From the NCBI RefSeq assembly GCF_000801105.2, contig NC_079516.1, forward strand, positions 46,976,908 to 47,040,907: DNA of 64,000 nt, read 5' to 3'. The position numbers and the translations under genes are program-made. Origin of the DNA: Raphanus sativus (Eukaryota; Streptophyta; Magnoliopsida; Brassicales; Brassicaceae). Below, in pieces: positions 33,947 through 44,529 of the stretch (position 1 is its first letter; each line of letters starts with the position of its first letter). The notes beneath the pieces were generated by a model that ran no database searches, was not told where the DNA came from, and worked only from the letters and a program-made list of their open reading frames with translations.

Positions 33947-34781
33947 ATGCCAGCCGAAGCTAATAATCTTCCCGACAGTGAGGCCGTGCCATCAGGACTT
34001 CGAGAGGTCTCACTAATCCTTCGCGTGGCCCATAAAATACATCCCACACATCCTCGGATTGCTTACCTATGTGAGTTCTGTAACAAAAATATCATAATCA
34101 TGATAACTTTCTCACTATACATAATCTCGAGATAACCGGTTGTTGCTTCTATCAGGTGTGCTTGCAGCACTTGAAGAGTCGAGAATCGTTCTCTCCTTGG
34201 ACTTTCAAATTGATGTTATGGAGTTTATGTCTTCTCTTTCGTATTGGACTAAAACCGTATGTAAACCAACAAAACCTTTTCTATTTCCAGTTTGCCTATA
34301 CATAAATCTTGCATTATTCGTCATATGCTTCGTTAACTTTTGTGTAGAATGATGAAAAACATGGGGATGGAAAAGTGAGGCCTAGTGATGCACGTGATAT
34401 GCAGAGTTTCTATCTAGAGTATTACGAGAAAAACATCCAAGCTTTGTTCAAGTTTCTTGAAGACAACCGATATTTTGAAGGTACGTAGTGTACCCTAATC
34501 ATCTGGAATAAGTTTTAGAAAGCTAGTGTGACACTGATTTTACAAAGTGCAACAAATATTTGTAAATAACAACTTAGTGCATCCACCTCTGTCCTTGCCC
34601 TGAAGTCTCTCCTCTTAATGACAATCAACTGGACTCTTCTCACCACCAAATTCATTTTCTTTTTTAGGTTTTTAATGTTTTTTTTTGTAAAAATAATAAT
34701 TCTGGTTGCCTTTGTATAAAAGATTTTTTTTTTTTAAATTTAGGATATGCCTTTGAGTACGACAAAACATTTGAAAGATAA
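33947..34781 (+). pseudogene. Truncated callose synthase (glucan synthase-like) N-terminal domain
   Basis: Four exons (33947-34070, 34156-34256, 34348-34480, 34744-34781) splice in frame at canonical sites and end at a TAA after about 130 residues. The product reads SEAVPSGLREVSLILRVAHK and HPRIAYLC, then ARDMQSFYLEYYEKN. This is the Vta1-like N-terminal regulatory region of callose synthases, which normally run to about 1,900 residues with many membrane spans and the FKS1 catalytic domain. None of that follows in the next 4.7 kb. The fragment sits directly before the MyoB gene, where I recall Arabidopsis has a similar short gene (about At2g30680). It may therefore be an old relic shared by both genera, or even a short expressed protein. 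No callose synthesis is possible from it. Confidence 0.7.
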
Positions 34782-35646
34782 ACTGGTGGATGATCTCTAC
34801 TTGTTTAAAGCCGTGGTATAATCAACTGCCTTCCCTATGAAGTTTTTATTTTGAGTAATTAGTGCATATACACCCATATCATACACGAATTAGCCATGTA
34901 TCCCAAGCATCTCTGCACCAATTTCCTTCCCGTTTTACCCCTGATAGGCTCCAGACACTAGCAAGTAGCTGTAACTTTGTGTCAGCTATGCATCCTTTTA
35001 TCCATTTGCTCAATCAATGTATTCTGATAAGGATTTACAACAAAAATAACCTTTTCATTTCAGATTCAAAAGCAAAATTTCTTATTAAGAAAAAAAGAAT
35101 ATAATTTATCATTGCATAACCCAAAAATAAATAAATAAAGTATTTGGGTTCGACGAGACCTTCTACTTTTTTTTCTTCTATTTTTTATTACCTTAATCTC
35201 TAGCTGCTTCGTTCTTTTTTTCTCATCTTTCTATATGCATCTGAATTTTGTTCGGTTCTATACGACGAATCTACCCGAAATCAATGGCTGTATGTGGTTT
35301 CTTTGGAGTTGGGGTGAGGTCAGCTTTGACCTAAAAGTCCGTTGAAGAGGTGTTGGCTTACTGCCTCCGCTTATCCAGTGTTGTTCTCCTTGTAGCTATA
35401 GACTTCTCAGTGGTTAGAGACCTAGGATTTGTAGAGCTTCGCATCTTTCTATGAGTAAAAGTGATGTGGAGACCTCAAGATTCCAGTGGGCACTTCAAAA
35501 GGCTCTTTTTTTAACTGCTCATATCATTATTTAGCGCCACCATAATATATTTACTCGTTAGATATTGTGTTATCAGATAATAATAACAATAGCAGTGTAG
35601 TTAGTCTATTAACCAATAATATTAATATTTTCTTGTTAGATTGTTG

Positions 35647-35919
35647 TCAAAATATGATCACGACGGTTAGATGTTCACATAGATGGATATAAAGTCTATT
35701 TTGGATGATACATAAGAAGGTTGATGGAGGGAGTACATAATTTGGGTGGTTTGATGAAGAGGAAGATGACTTAGTGGATAACATGGTTCTCTTAATGGTT
35801 TTGGAAAGAAGATGTTTTAAGGTAGATTCAAAAGCGCACATTTGATTTTTATGAGGATTAAGCAAAAGCAAAAAAGAAAAAAATAAACTAAAACCGACAA
35901 TGTTATGAAGGAGGTCCAT
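35647..35919 (-). CDS. Possible small secreted protein, unrecognised
   Basis: A 90-codon frame with an ATG start. It opens with a typical signal-peptide pattern: MDLLHN, then the hydrophobic run IVGFSLFFSFLLLL. A basic, Ser-rich middle follows (LSKTIKRTMLSTKSSSSSS), then NHPNYVLPPS. I do not recognise a peptide-hormone family. It could be chance in AT-rich DNA. A conserved frame in other Brassica copies would be needed to believe it. Confidence 0.2.
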   Translation of the reverse strand: MDLLHNIVGFSLFFSFLLLLNPHKNQMCAFESTLKHLLSKTIKRTMLSTKSSSSSSNHPNYVLPPSTFLCIIQNRLYIHLCEHLTVVIIF

Positions 35920-35976
35920 AAAGTGATGGAGAGACTATTGGAGAAGTCAGTCGACTACTACGATTATGTTTCTTTG

Positions 35977-36372
35977 TAGCATATAACTAATCATGTTGAC
36001 CGTTAAAACGAAGTGTCGAAACTATCCGACTGTTGTGACACTCTCATTTTAGCGTTATGTTTATCTGTAGCATCTAACCGATTATGTTAACCATCAAAAC
36101 ATCAGTTTATGTTGTTTGTCGAAAAATCACTTCAATTTACATTTAATGATAGTAAAAAGTCTCGATTTCAATACGGTGTTATTGTCTATGTTAACGGTTA
36201 ACTTAGAACTTAAACAATGCTATTATCTATGTTAACGGTTAACTTAGAATTTAACGTTAATTTAACGTCAGTACGATATTATTATCTATGTTAACGGTTA
36301 ACTTAGAATTTAACATCTCTTTTATCTGTAGCGTATAATTATGCATGTTAACCACTAAACAAATTTATGAAC
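35977..36372. repeat. Interspersed short repeats built around GTTAACGGTTAAC
   Basis: Three copies of TCTATGTTAACGGTTAACTT (starting near 36185, 36225 and 36284) lie among three more divergent copies of a ~40-bp unit with GTAGC...ATGTTAACC...TAAAAC (near 35977, 36068 and 36331). The core is palindromic. Confidence 0.7.
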
Positions 36373-36644
36373 CAATATGAATAATGTTACATACTAATGA
36401 TAACATGTACATTCCAAATTTAATCTACATTAAAAATCCATATTAGTGATGTTACCTATGGATAACAATGATGTAAGTATATTGATTAAGATTATGATTA
36501 TATAAAAGTGGTTAGAGAAAACTATAATCAATACTAAAAAATAATAGAAAAAAAAAAAAAAACTCAACACACTTTTAAACTCAACACACTTTTTGGAACC
36601 ACTTTTAAACTATAATCAATACTAAAAAACGCAATTCCATTCTT

Positions 36645-36707
36645 GAACTGTTGCGTCAGTTCACTGAACTGCTGTGTCAGTTCACTGAACTGCTGTGTCA
36701 GTTCTGC
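36645..36707. repeat. 21-bp tandem repeat, three copies
   Basis: Unit GAACTGCTGTGTCAGTTCACT. Each copy carries GAACTG and its complement CAGTTC, so it can form a small hairpin. The first copy differs by two bases. Confidence 0.9.
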
Positions 36708-37030
36708 AGCAAACATGTGTTAGACTCAGAAGGGTATTTTCGGCAATTCAGCAACAAAAAGACATCACAAAATTCAGTTATATCATATCAAGGCAATCTG
36801 CCAATTTTAATCTCTATTTGGGGTATTCCCCTCGTTGTCTCATTTATTTTTCATGTGTTAACGATATGGCTGGAATGAAAGTAGGTACACATTTTTAAAT
36901 AGTGAAATTCGATTTTTGCCAAATAAGTTTTCTAGTTTAATTACTTTGGATAAATATTAAATCATATGTTCTAAATTCTGTAGTCTCTATACATTGAACT
37001 TTCACGCATCTACACAGTTTTATATTTATA

Positions 37031-37075
37031 CTAGAATTTGATCCGCGTGGATGCACATAATTTTTATTTATATTA
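37031..37075 (-). mobile_element. Possible isolated Helitron 3' end
   Basis: On the minus strand the sequence reads GCATCCACGCGGATCAAATT, then CTAG followed by T. The stem ATCC/GGAT near the end fits a Helitron terminator. No matching 5' TC end was found, so the extent is unknown. Confidence 0.4.
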
Positions 37076-39513
37076 ATATAATTTAATTTAAATGGAAAAG
37101 TTATTGAATAAATTATTAAAATTTGATTTTAAAGATTTTTAATTCTATAATATTCTTATTTATGTACTTAATTCGACATTATTATTATTTTATATGTATT
37201 TTGATATACACTTTGTCATTTATTATTACCAATTTCCAATCTACTTTTACAAATTTGGTAGAAATTTTTTATTTTTTATTTAGAAAATTGAAAATAAAAA
37301 AAACCTCAAAAATACTGTACATAAAATTTTATTATTTGCATACTTTAATTTTTATTTCATTTTCTATTATAGATTCAGCATTCTATGCATTTTTCTTTCT
37401 ATTTATTATATATATATATGCATATAAGTCCTTTACATATTTTTGTGTCTTTCATAAATTTAAACTAATATTAAGTATAAATTTGTTATTATCTTAAAGG
37501 TTTGCATATATGGTACCAAAATGAAGGAAAACATAAAAAAATAAAGGAATTTTTTTTCCAATAATATATCATTTTAAGGAAAAAGTAAGAATGTAAATAG
37601 TGTTAATCATATTTGAGGGAAAACTATTTAAATTCATTTTATTTTTGAAGTTTTTATTTGCATAATAATCCTTACATATTTGACAAAACTTCGTTTTATG
37701 CATAAATATAATATTACTTTTAATTTTTAATCTAATATATATATACTGATTAAACTTTTAAAATATAATTATAAATAAAAAATAGTTAAATAGAAACTTA
37801 TAATTCAATAAGATATATATATATATATATATAATTAAAAAATAACATTAAACACACACACAACTAATAGAAAATTAAAGAACACATACAAACTTAACAC
37901 AACAAAAAACATATTTTGATTGATTATTTGGGGAAAATATAGTAATCTTACTATTTAAATAAAATTTTACTATTGTTTTGTATGTGGTTATTAATAAAGT
38001 TATATTTTTGTTAAATTTAGAAATAAGTGAATGTAATTTGAATCTTGTCAAATAGAATGTGTTACTAACAATTTTTTTTTTTTTGAAAACTGGATATATT
38101 AAGAATTGAGAAAAATGAGGAAATTATTAGAGTAAATCACAAACTTATTTTATGTTTACTTCATACTAAAGATAAAAAGTAATATAAACTATTGGAGATG
38201 GTTTAACTCAAAGGCTACCGCTTTGGCCTTCAGTGATGAAATTAGCAAGGAGACATGACTTATGATGGGGTTCCTCTTGTTTGTTGTGATCTCGATGATG
38301 GCCATGCTCTCCTTTGTTCCAGAGATTCAAACAAAACTCATGTATGCTTTCAGCAGGGAACTTAAAGGTCTCCCACATACTAAGGACTGAAACCAGAGGC
38401 GGATCTAGTCAAGAGATAGGGGGTCAGCTGACCCCACTAGATTTTTTAATTTATTCTTAAATTACATCAAAATTCAGTTACTGATCCCTTATTAATCATG
38501 TCTTTGACCCCTTTCTATATTTCACTTCACATTTCTTAAAAAAATCCTTTTATTTTTCTTATTTCTAATGAAAACAGAAAACAAATAACTGCATAAATCT
38601 AGTTTCTATTTTTATCTCTATGCATAATTGCACGCATTTACTCATATTAATGTTATCTTTTAATGTACTATGAATATTTTCTGTAGATAATTCTAATTGA
38701 GGTCCAATAATACATTTTATTAATATGTTTCTCTTGACGTGGATATGAAGTCTTTATTTTTCTCTAAAGTGGTCCATAGAAATTTCATTATATGCAACAG
38801 AGATATAAAGATCATCTAGACATAAAAGAACTTGAGTTTTATTTTTTAACCTGTATATTATAACTGAAATTAGAAAAATAAATATTAACGCGTATGAAAT
38901 TAAATGATAGAACAATATAATATTCTGATTTTTGTTGTTTTCAGCCAATAATTTTTTAAAAAATACTTTACTAAACCTAAATTACGTTTTTAAAAAAATA
39001 TATATATTAAAAATTCATAATATTGTGAGAAAATGTAGATTTTAAATCTATGCACAAAATACTATTATGCATTTTTCGTTTGGATATGTGATGCAGTTTT
39101 AATACTCAGTATGCTTTGACTTTGCTGTTTACGATTTAGACTTAATCGTGTTTTCTAATGAATGGTATAATGTTTTTTACTTTTTAACTGCAACCGCAAA
39201 TCAATTATCAGTTTTTTAAGATTCTTTAAAATGTATGGTAATTCCAAAAAACTGGGTCGACCATTCTTTATACGAAAAAAAAGAATGTACACTAATTTAG
39301 GCAAACCAGAAATAACAAATCGTTGAATAAGTTTGTTTGACCGATTATTCTTGAAGCCTAGTTTTCAAGTTTAGGATCTTTCACGTTTTTACTTCCAAAT
39401 GCTCAACAAAAAATGCAAATCTCAGACACAAGATTCTGAGTTTTGCTTTACTTTCAAGACGATGAGTTTGAATGTTCTCAAGAACTCACTGTCACCACCA
39501 GTCTGAATGAAAG

Positions 39514-41769
39514 ATGGTTCCAAATGTTATGTTTGATCAAAAGGTTCCTGTGCTAACCTACGCAGCATGCGAATGGTTCCTCATATTCCTCATGCTCATC
39601 GACGCCCTCCTCTCCTATCTCCTCGTCTGGTTCGCACGCTACTGCAGATTGCAGATGCCATGTTTCCTCTGCTCCAAGATCCTCCATCCTCTGCACTGGA
39701 GACTCCTCATCTGCAGAGACCACAGAACAGAGGTCTCATCCTACATGTCGTGTCTAAACCACGACCACAAGCTCGCCGACTGTCGAGGGATGTGCAACGA
39801 CTGTCTATTGTCCTTCACCAAAACGACCGGTCCGAATCCAGACGTGAACAGACTGCTTCTAGGAAAGCTAGGGTACGATCTGCTCTCCACAAACCATTCT
39901 ACTCACCTCAGGTCATGTTCCTGTTGCAATAAACCGTGGAGAGCAAGGCACCATACGCAGAGATTGATTAGGTTAGGCTCTCGCGGAAGAAACTCCACGG
40001 CTAGTAGTAACAAACCGAACATTCCTGCTCCGAGGCATCATCATCATCATCTTAGCAGAAGAGGAAGCGGTGCGAGTTTGAAGAAGATGAGAGATCATCA
40101 TCTTAGACCAACGGCGGCAACAACAAGTAGTGGTGGCGAGTATGTTGACGTTGGAAGCCGCAGCGACGTGGGTTACACGGAGCTGAAGGTTCACTCCGGG
40201 TCTGAGTCTGACTTCCTGTTTACAGATGATGATGCTTTCCTCCGGATGACTGACTTCAACTTTGATCCACCTCCTGAGAGACGTGTTCGCAAGTCTCGAT
40301 CTAGGACATCGTTTGAAGACAAGAAGCGTAAACAGCATTATGATGTGCAAGAGAAGAAGGATAAGAAGAAGAGTCAAGACAAACCAGCTGTTCCAGAAGG
40401 GGAGCATGCAGCTGTGATCTTTGAGCTTATAACAATGAGTGAAGCTCGTCCATTCTCCTTGGACTCACCTCAATTAGAGGACAATGCAGGAGAAGCAACG
40501 ACACAAAACGGTATCGTTTTTAACTCATCAAAAACCCTTTTGCATTTTCATGTTGTCATACAGTTCCTTAATATGAAGTTTTGTTTAATTATTGCAGAGA
40601 ATGTAACTGAGCCAAGTGGCAACTCATCTCCTTCTGGTGGAGATTTCATGAGTCCTAGAGAAAACTCTGCCTCTCAGGAAATCCAGGTTAAAGAGCATGA
40701 TGATGATGATTCAGATGTGGCCATGGAGCAGAAGGTATCTGTTGAAGATGAACCTTCCAATGATGAGGAAGATGGAGACTGCAAGCATGATGATTCCGCA
40801 GAGTTTGTTCAAAACATCATCTCCGATTCAGATGGGAAGATAGAAGAATCTGATGCAGCTACGGAGGTAAAAGTGTATGAACATCTGCAGCCTGGTTCTG
40901 TTGCAGATGATGAGGAAGACGGAGCTGAAAGAGACTGCAAGCCTTCAGCGTCAGATTCTCAGGCACATGAACAGTCTAGTGAGGAAGAAAAAGAGGTTAG
41001 TGGAAACAATGCTGCAGAAGAATACTTCAGTAATGAAGAAGAAGCAGATGAGATCAACGAACATTCTGAGCCGTCCACATCAAAACAAGTATCAGGTTCA
41101 GCTGAAGAACAATCAAGAGAGGATGACGTGGACAATGAAGACACTGAACAGTTAACAACATCAAACAATGCTACAGAAGAACACTCCGGTAAAGAAGAGC
41201 ATGCAGAGACTGAGCCTTTGATGTCACATACCGACAAAGATTCCTCAAAGGAGACAGAGACTCACTCCACTTCAAACGAGCCACCACCGGAACTAAAACA
41301 CTCTGCTTCAGTGGAGTCCTTCGCAAGCATCAGCAGCGACATCGAAGGAGAAAGTCTCGTCGATCTGTTGAAGCAGCAGCTAGAGTACGACAGGACATGC
41401 CTTAGAGAGCTGAGCAAAGAGCTAGAGGAAGAAAGAAACGCGTCGGCCATCGCTACGAACGAAGCGATGGCGATGATCACTAGGTTGCAGGAAGAGAAAG
41501 CGGCTCTCCAGATGGAAGCGTTGCAGTACCTGAGGATGATGGACGAGCAGGCGGAGCACGACGTGGACGCGCTCGAGAGGGCGAACGATGTTTTGGCTGA
41601 CAGGGAGAAGGAGATACAAGATCTCGAGATGGAGTTGGAGTACTATAGGGTGAAGTATCCAGACGAGTCGAGAGAAGAGATCCTGGCCAGCATGGGAGTT
41701 CTTGAGGGTATAGAGACGAGGGGCAACTCAGATGCTGATGAGACTAGTGAGAAAGAGTTGTTACCTTAG
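39514..41769 (+). CDS. MYOB4: Myosin-binding protein (DUF593/GTD-binding)
   Basis: Known: MyoB proteins are membrane-anchored receptors that bind the globular tail of myosin XI through DUF593 and mark motile vesicles used in cytoplasmic streaming. Two exons (39514-40510, 40598-41769) give 722 residues. The N-terminus has one or two membrane segments (WFLIFLMLIDALLSYLLVWF), then Cys pairs (MPCFLCSKILHPLHW, CNDCLLSF). The middle is long, acidic and Ser-rich. DUF593 lies at about residues 580-680 and is a coiled coil (SLVDLLKQQLEYDRTCLREL; ending DLEMELEYYRVKYP). The intron is 87 nt with no stop in frame, so a retained-intron form of 751 residues is possible. A nine-codon upstream frame (ATG at 39507) overlaps the start. 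MYOB4/At2g30690 assignment is by position and domain. Confidence 0.88.
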   Translation: MVPNVMFDQKVPVLTYAACEWFLIFLMLIDALLSYLLVWFARYCRLQMPCFLCSKILHPLHWRLLICRDHRTEVSSYMSCLNHDHKLADCRGMCNDCLLSFTKTTGPNPDVNRLLLGKLGYDLLSTNHSTHLRSCSCCNKPWRARHHTQRLIRLGSRGRNSTASSNKPNIPAPRHHHHHLSRRGSGASLKKMRDHHLRPTAATTSSGGEYVDVGSRSDVGYTELKVHSGSESDFLFTDDDAFLRMTDFNFDPPPERRVRKSRSRTSFEDKKRKQHYDVQEKKDKKKSQDKPAVPEGEHAAVIFELITMSEARPFSLDSPQLEDNAGEATTQNGIVFNSSKTLLHFHVVIQFLNMKFCLIIAENVTEPSGNSSPSGGDFMSPRENSASQEIQVKEHDDDDSDVAMEQKVSVEDEPSNDEEDGDCKHDDSAEFVQNIISDSDGKIEESDAATEVKVYEHLQPGSVADDEEDGAERDCKPSASDSQAHEQSSEEEKEVSGNNAAEEYFSNEEEADEINEHSEPSTSKQVSGSAEEQSREDDVDNEDTEQLTTSNNATEEHSGKEEHAETEPLMSHTDKDSSKETETHSTSNEPPPELKHSASVESFASISSDIEGESLVDLLKQQLEYDRTCLRELSKELEEERNASAIATNEAMAMITRLQEEKAALQMEALQYLRMMDEQAEHDVDALERANDVLADREKEIQDLEMELEYYRVKYPDESREEILASMGVLEGIETRGNSDADETSEKELLP

Positions 41770-42263
41770 AGAATGAGATTTTTTTTAATGCTAGATAAAA
41801 CATTGGAGAGCTTCTGTATTGTAATAACAAGGAGATGTTAGGAGTTAGTTGAAGACAGAAGCTCTTGAGGTTGTGAGAGAGAAGATGATTGATTTGCTTG
41901 TAATTGAATCATTTAATTATTCCTTTTTGTTTAGTTATTTAATGGAGAAACACACTAATCATTCCCCCACTGAAACCACCACAAGATTTCAGAGACTCTT
42001 TCTTTCAGTATTTTTCTTACGGCAGTGCATCTCCTTCAGCAAGATAAGTGTCCCATAAGCGGTTCATGAGACTGAACGGGATCTAGATAGCTAAAAGATT
42101 AGACATAAAATTTTAGAACTGTATAAAGTCAACTATTATATATTTATTTTACTTTTTTATATTTAACTTCAAATATTTTGAACAAAATTGTCTATAGTTA
42201 TAATGTGAAAATAATTATAAATAAGTTGAAGGTCTATTGGTAATGCAGTTGTCGTAATTTTAA
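41770..42263. other. MyoB 3' region
   Basis: Probably 3' untranslated sequence up to about 42000, then AT-rich DNA up to the Helitron. No gene visible. Confidence 0.5.
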
Positions 42264-42617
42264 CTAGATTTTGAACCGCCCTTCAAAGGGCGGGTATATT
42301 CTTTTATTTTAAATTTAGTTTTTTATATTTGTTTTTCTTTTTGATTATATTTGTATTTTTAATCATATTTGTGTATAAATTTAGATCAAAATATATTGTA
42401 ATTTAAAAATTGATCCGGTATACACACGGTTAAGGCTGAGTTGCGGGTCGAACTCATCCCGCTGACCCGCCAACCGGCGGATTTTCAACTTTGTTTTGGT
42501 TAAAAATATGATCCGTACAACCTGCAAACAAATAATATTGTACATGCATCCGCTGCACTTAATTTTGTGGTTATCCGTAGGTTATATACATATTTTAAAA
42601 ATCATTATATAATTTAA

Positions 42618-43176
42618 TCCCCTAGACTATATTTAAGAAGTGATTTTGCCATATGTCTTTTCTACAATCATTCTCACAAAAATAATATGACATGGCTACT
42701 AAAATTGATAACATGTCTTATAGATTAATATGACATGGACAATTTTTGCCACATGTCTTTTCTACAATCATTCTCACAAAAATAATATGGCATGACTAAT
42801 AAAATTGATGACATGTCTTATAGATTAATATGACATAGACAATTATACTTAATGTATATTTTTGGTAAACTTTTTAAAATATGGTAATAACTCATATATT
42901 ACATTTATTTTCGATTTATATTTTTGGACTTTTTAAAAATATGGTAATAACTCATAAATCATCATTAAAATAAATATATTCAATTATGGCATTTCAAATT
43001 TCGAAATATCATTTAAATTAAAAATATTTTCAAAAATATATACATATTTTTAGAAAATTACAAAAATTAAATCATAAAATCAAATTAAATCGTAAAATCA
43101 TTAGTTTCTTATATATATATCTACAGATTTTATAAATATTTTTTAATTTTAATTTTTGAAAATTATGAAATTTTCA
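42618..43176 (+). mobile_element. Nested Helitron copy lacking its 3' end
   Basis: It begins TCCCCTAGACTATATTTAAG at 42618, preceded by A, the same family as 31563-32296. About 560 bp match the following copy closely, then it stops at ...GAAATTTTCA where the next copy starts. An internal duplication of about 100 bp (42640-42735 and 42738-42845) is also present. Confidence 0.75.
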
Positions 43177-43899
43177 TCCCCTAGACTATATTTGAGAAGT
43201 GATTTTGCCACATGTCTTCTACAATCATTTTCACAAAATAATATGACATGGCTACTAAAATTGATGACATGTCTTATAGATTAATATGACATGGACAATT
43301 ATATTTAATGTTAATTTATATTTTTGGTAAACTTTTTAAATATGGTAATAACTCATGTATGACATTTATTGTCGATTTATATTTTTGGACTTTTTTAAAA
43401 TATAGTAATAACTCATAAATCATCATTAAAATAAATATATTCAATTATGGAATTTCAAATTTTGAAATATCATTTAAATTAAAAATATTTAAAAAATATA
43501 TACATATATTTAGAAAATTATAAAAATTAAATCATAAAATCAAATTAAATCGTAAAATCATTAGTTTCTTATATATATATCTACAGATTTTATAAATATT
43601 GTTTAATTTTAATTTTTGACAATTATGCAATTTTACATATTTAATTAAAATAAATAGATTGAAAAATCTACCTAAGATTATAATTTTAAATATATACATG
43701 CACATTCTTAAATATATTTCAAAATAAACAAAATTGTTTTTATCTTAATTTTTAATGTTTAGTTAAATCAATTTAAATTAAAATATTAATAAGAAAAAGA
43801 AAATTTATAATATTAATAAAAAATAAATATAATTTATATTTATCTGTTAGAAAATATTTTAATTTTTTTTTACTACACATAGTGCAAGAAAACACCTAG
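43177..43899 (+). mobile_element. Nested Helitron, full-length copy
   Basis: It begins TCCCCTAGACTATATTTGAG at 43177 (preceded by A) and ends GTGCAAGAAAACACCTAG at 43899 (followed by T). It is 723 bp, non-coding, and nearly identical over long stretches to the truncated copy in front of it. Confidence 0.8.
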
Positions 43900-44529
43900 T
43901 TACTATATAAAAGTATATTTATAATAAAAAAATATACATGACTTAAATATTAAATTATTATTTTTAATTCTTGTATTTAAAAAAATATTTACCTTTTTAA
44001 TTTTTTTTCTTTAATAATTTGCTGGTCGACGGATAACCGCGATCCAAAATCTACCAACTCATACTAAGCCCGCATAAAAAACTCATAACCCGCATCCGCA
44101 AATTAATTTTTCAAATAGTTGAGAGAAAATAATTAGTTAGTAAAAGGATTCAACAATTTTTTTAAGTAAATTTTTTTGTAGTAATTTCCTTTTAATAGTA
44201 CAGATGAAGTACAATGTTGTTTTAAATTAATTCCACACCATCATTCGATACAAAAAATTATATAAATATTAGTAATAAAAACAGTAGTTTATACAAATCT
44301 TTCTTACGCACATATTTAAAATGTTAGAAGTTAACGGTTTAGATTATAGTAACATTTAAAGTCAATAACAGTAATATGCTTTATTTAAATGAAGGAGAAT
44401 CTTATTAAATTGTTATAAAATAGGTTAGTTATAATATTTTATTATATGTAATAGGTTGGACTAAAAAATGAAAGGGTCCAAAATTACTTGTATAAATCGA
44501 CTTTACTGATTCCCTTTTAATAGTATAGA

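Larger units (their letters stand above)
34782..39513. other. Gene-poor, AT-rich 4.7-kb region before the MyoB gene
   Basis: No gene is recognised apart from one weak small-protein candidate (35647-35919). The region holds the repeats at 35977-36372 and 36645-36707, a possible Helitron 3' end near 37031, an (AT)n run near 37811-37832, and a palindromic stretch near 38424-38437 (GGGGTCAGCTGACCCC). The last ~150 bp are the MyoB leader. Confidence 0.5.
42264..44529 (-). mobile_element. Non-autonomous Helitron (ATREP-like) with nested Helitrons inside
   Basis: On the minus strand it begins TCTATACTATTAAAAGGGAA at 44529, preceded by A. It ends with the GC hairpin CCGCCCTTTGAAGGGCGG (42276-42293), then TTCAAAAT and CTAG at 42264, followed by T. 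All Helitron hallmarks are present: 5' TC, hairpin, CTRR, A/T insertion site. It encodes no Rep/helicase. Interior segments rich in ACCCGC/GCGGGT flank the nested copies. Confidence 0.85.

Noticed and set aside
37123..37497. 124-codon hydrophobic frame
   Set aside because: Phe/Ile/Tyr-rich because the DNA is T/A-rich; resembles a membrane protein only by composition.
38390..38500. GGGGTCAGCTGACCCC palindrome and surrounding AGGCGGATCTAGTC as a transposon end
   Set aside because: It looks like a known kind of plant repeat, but I could not find a partner end or target duplication, so no element is called.
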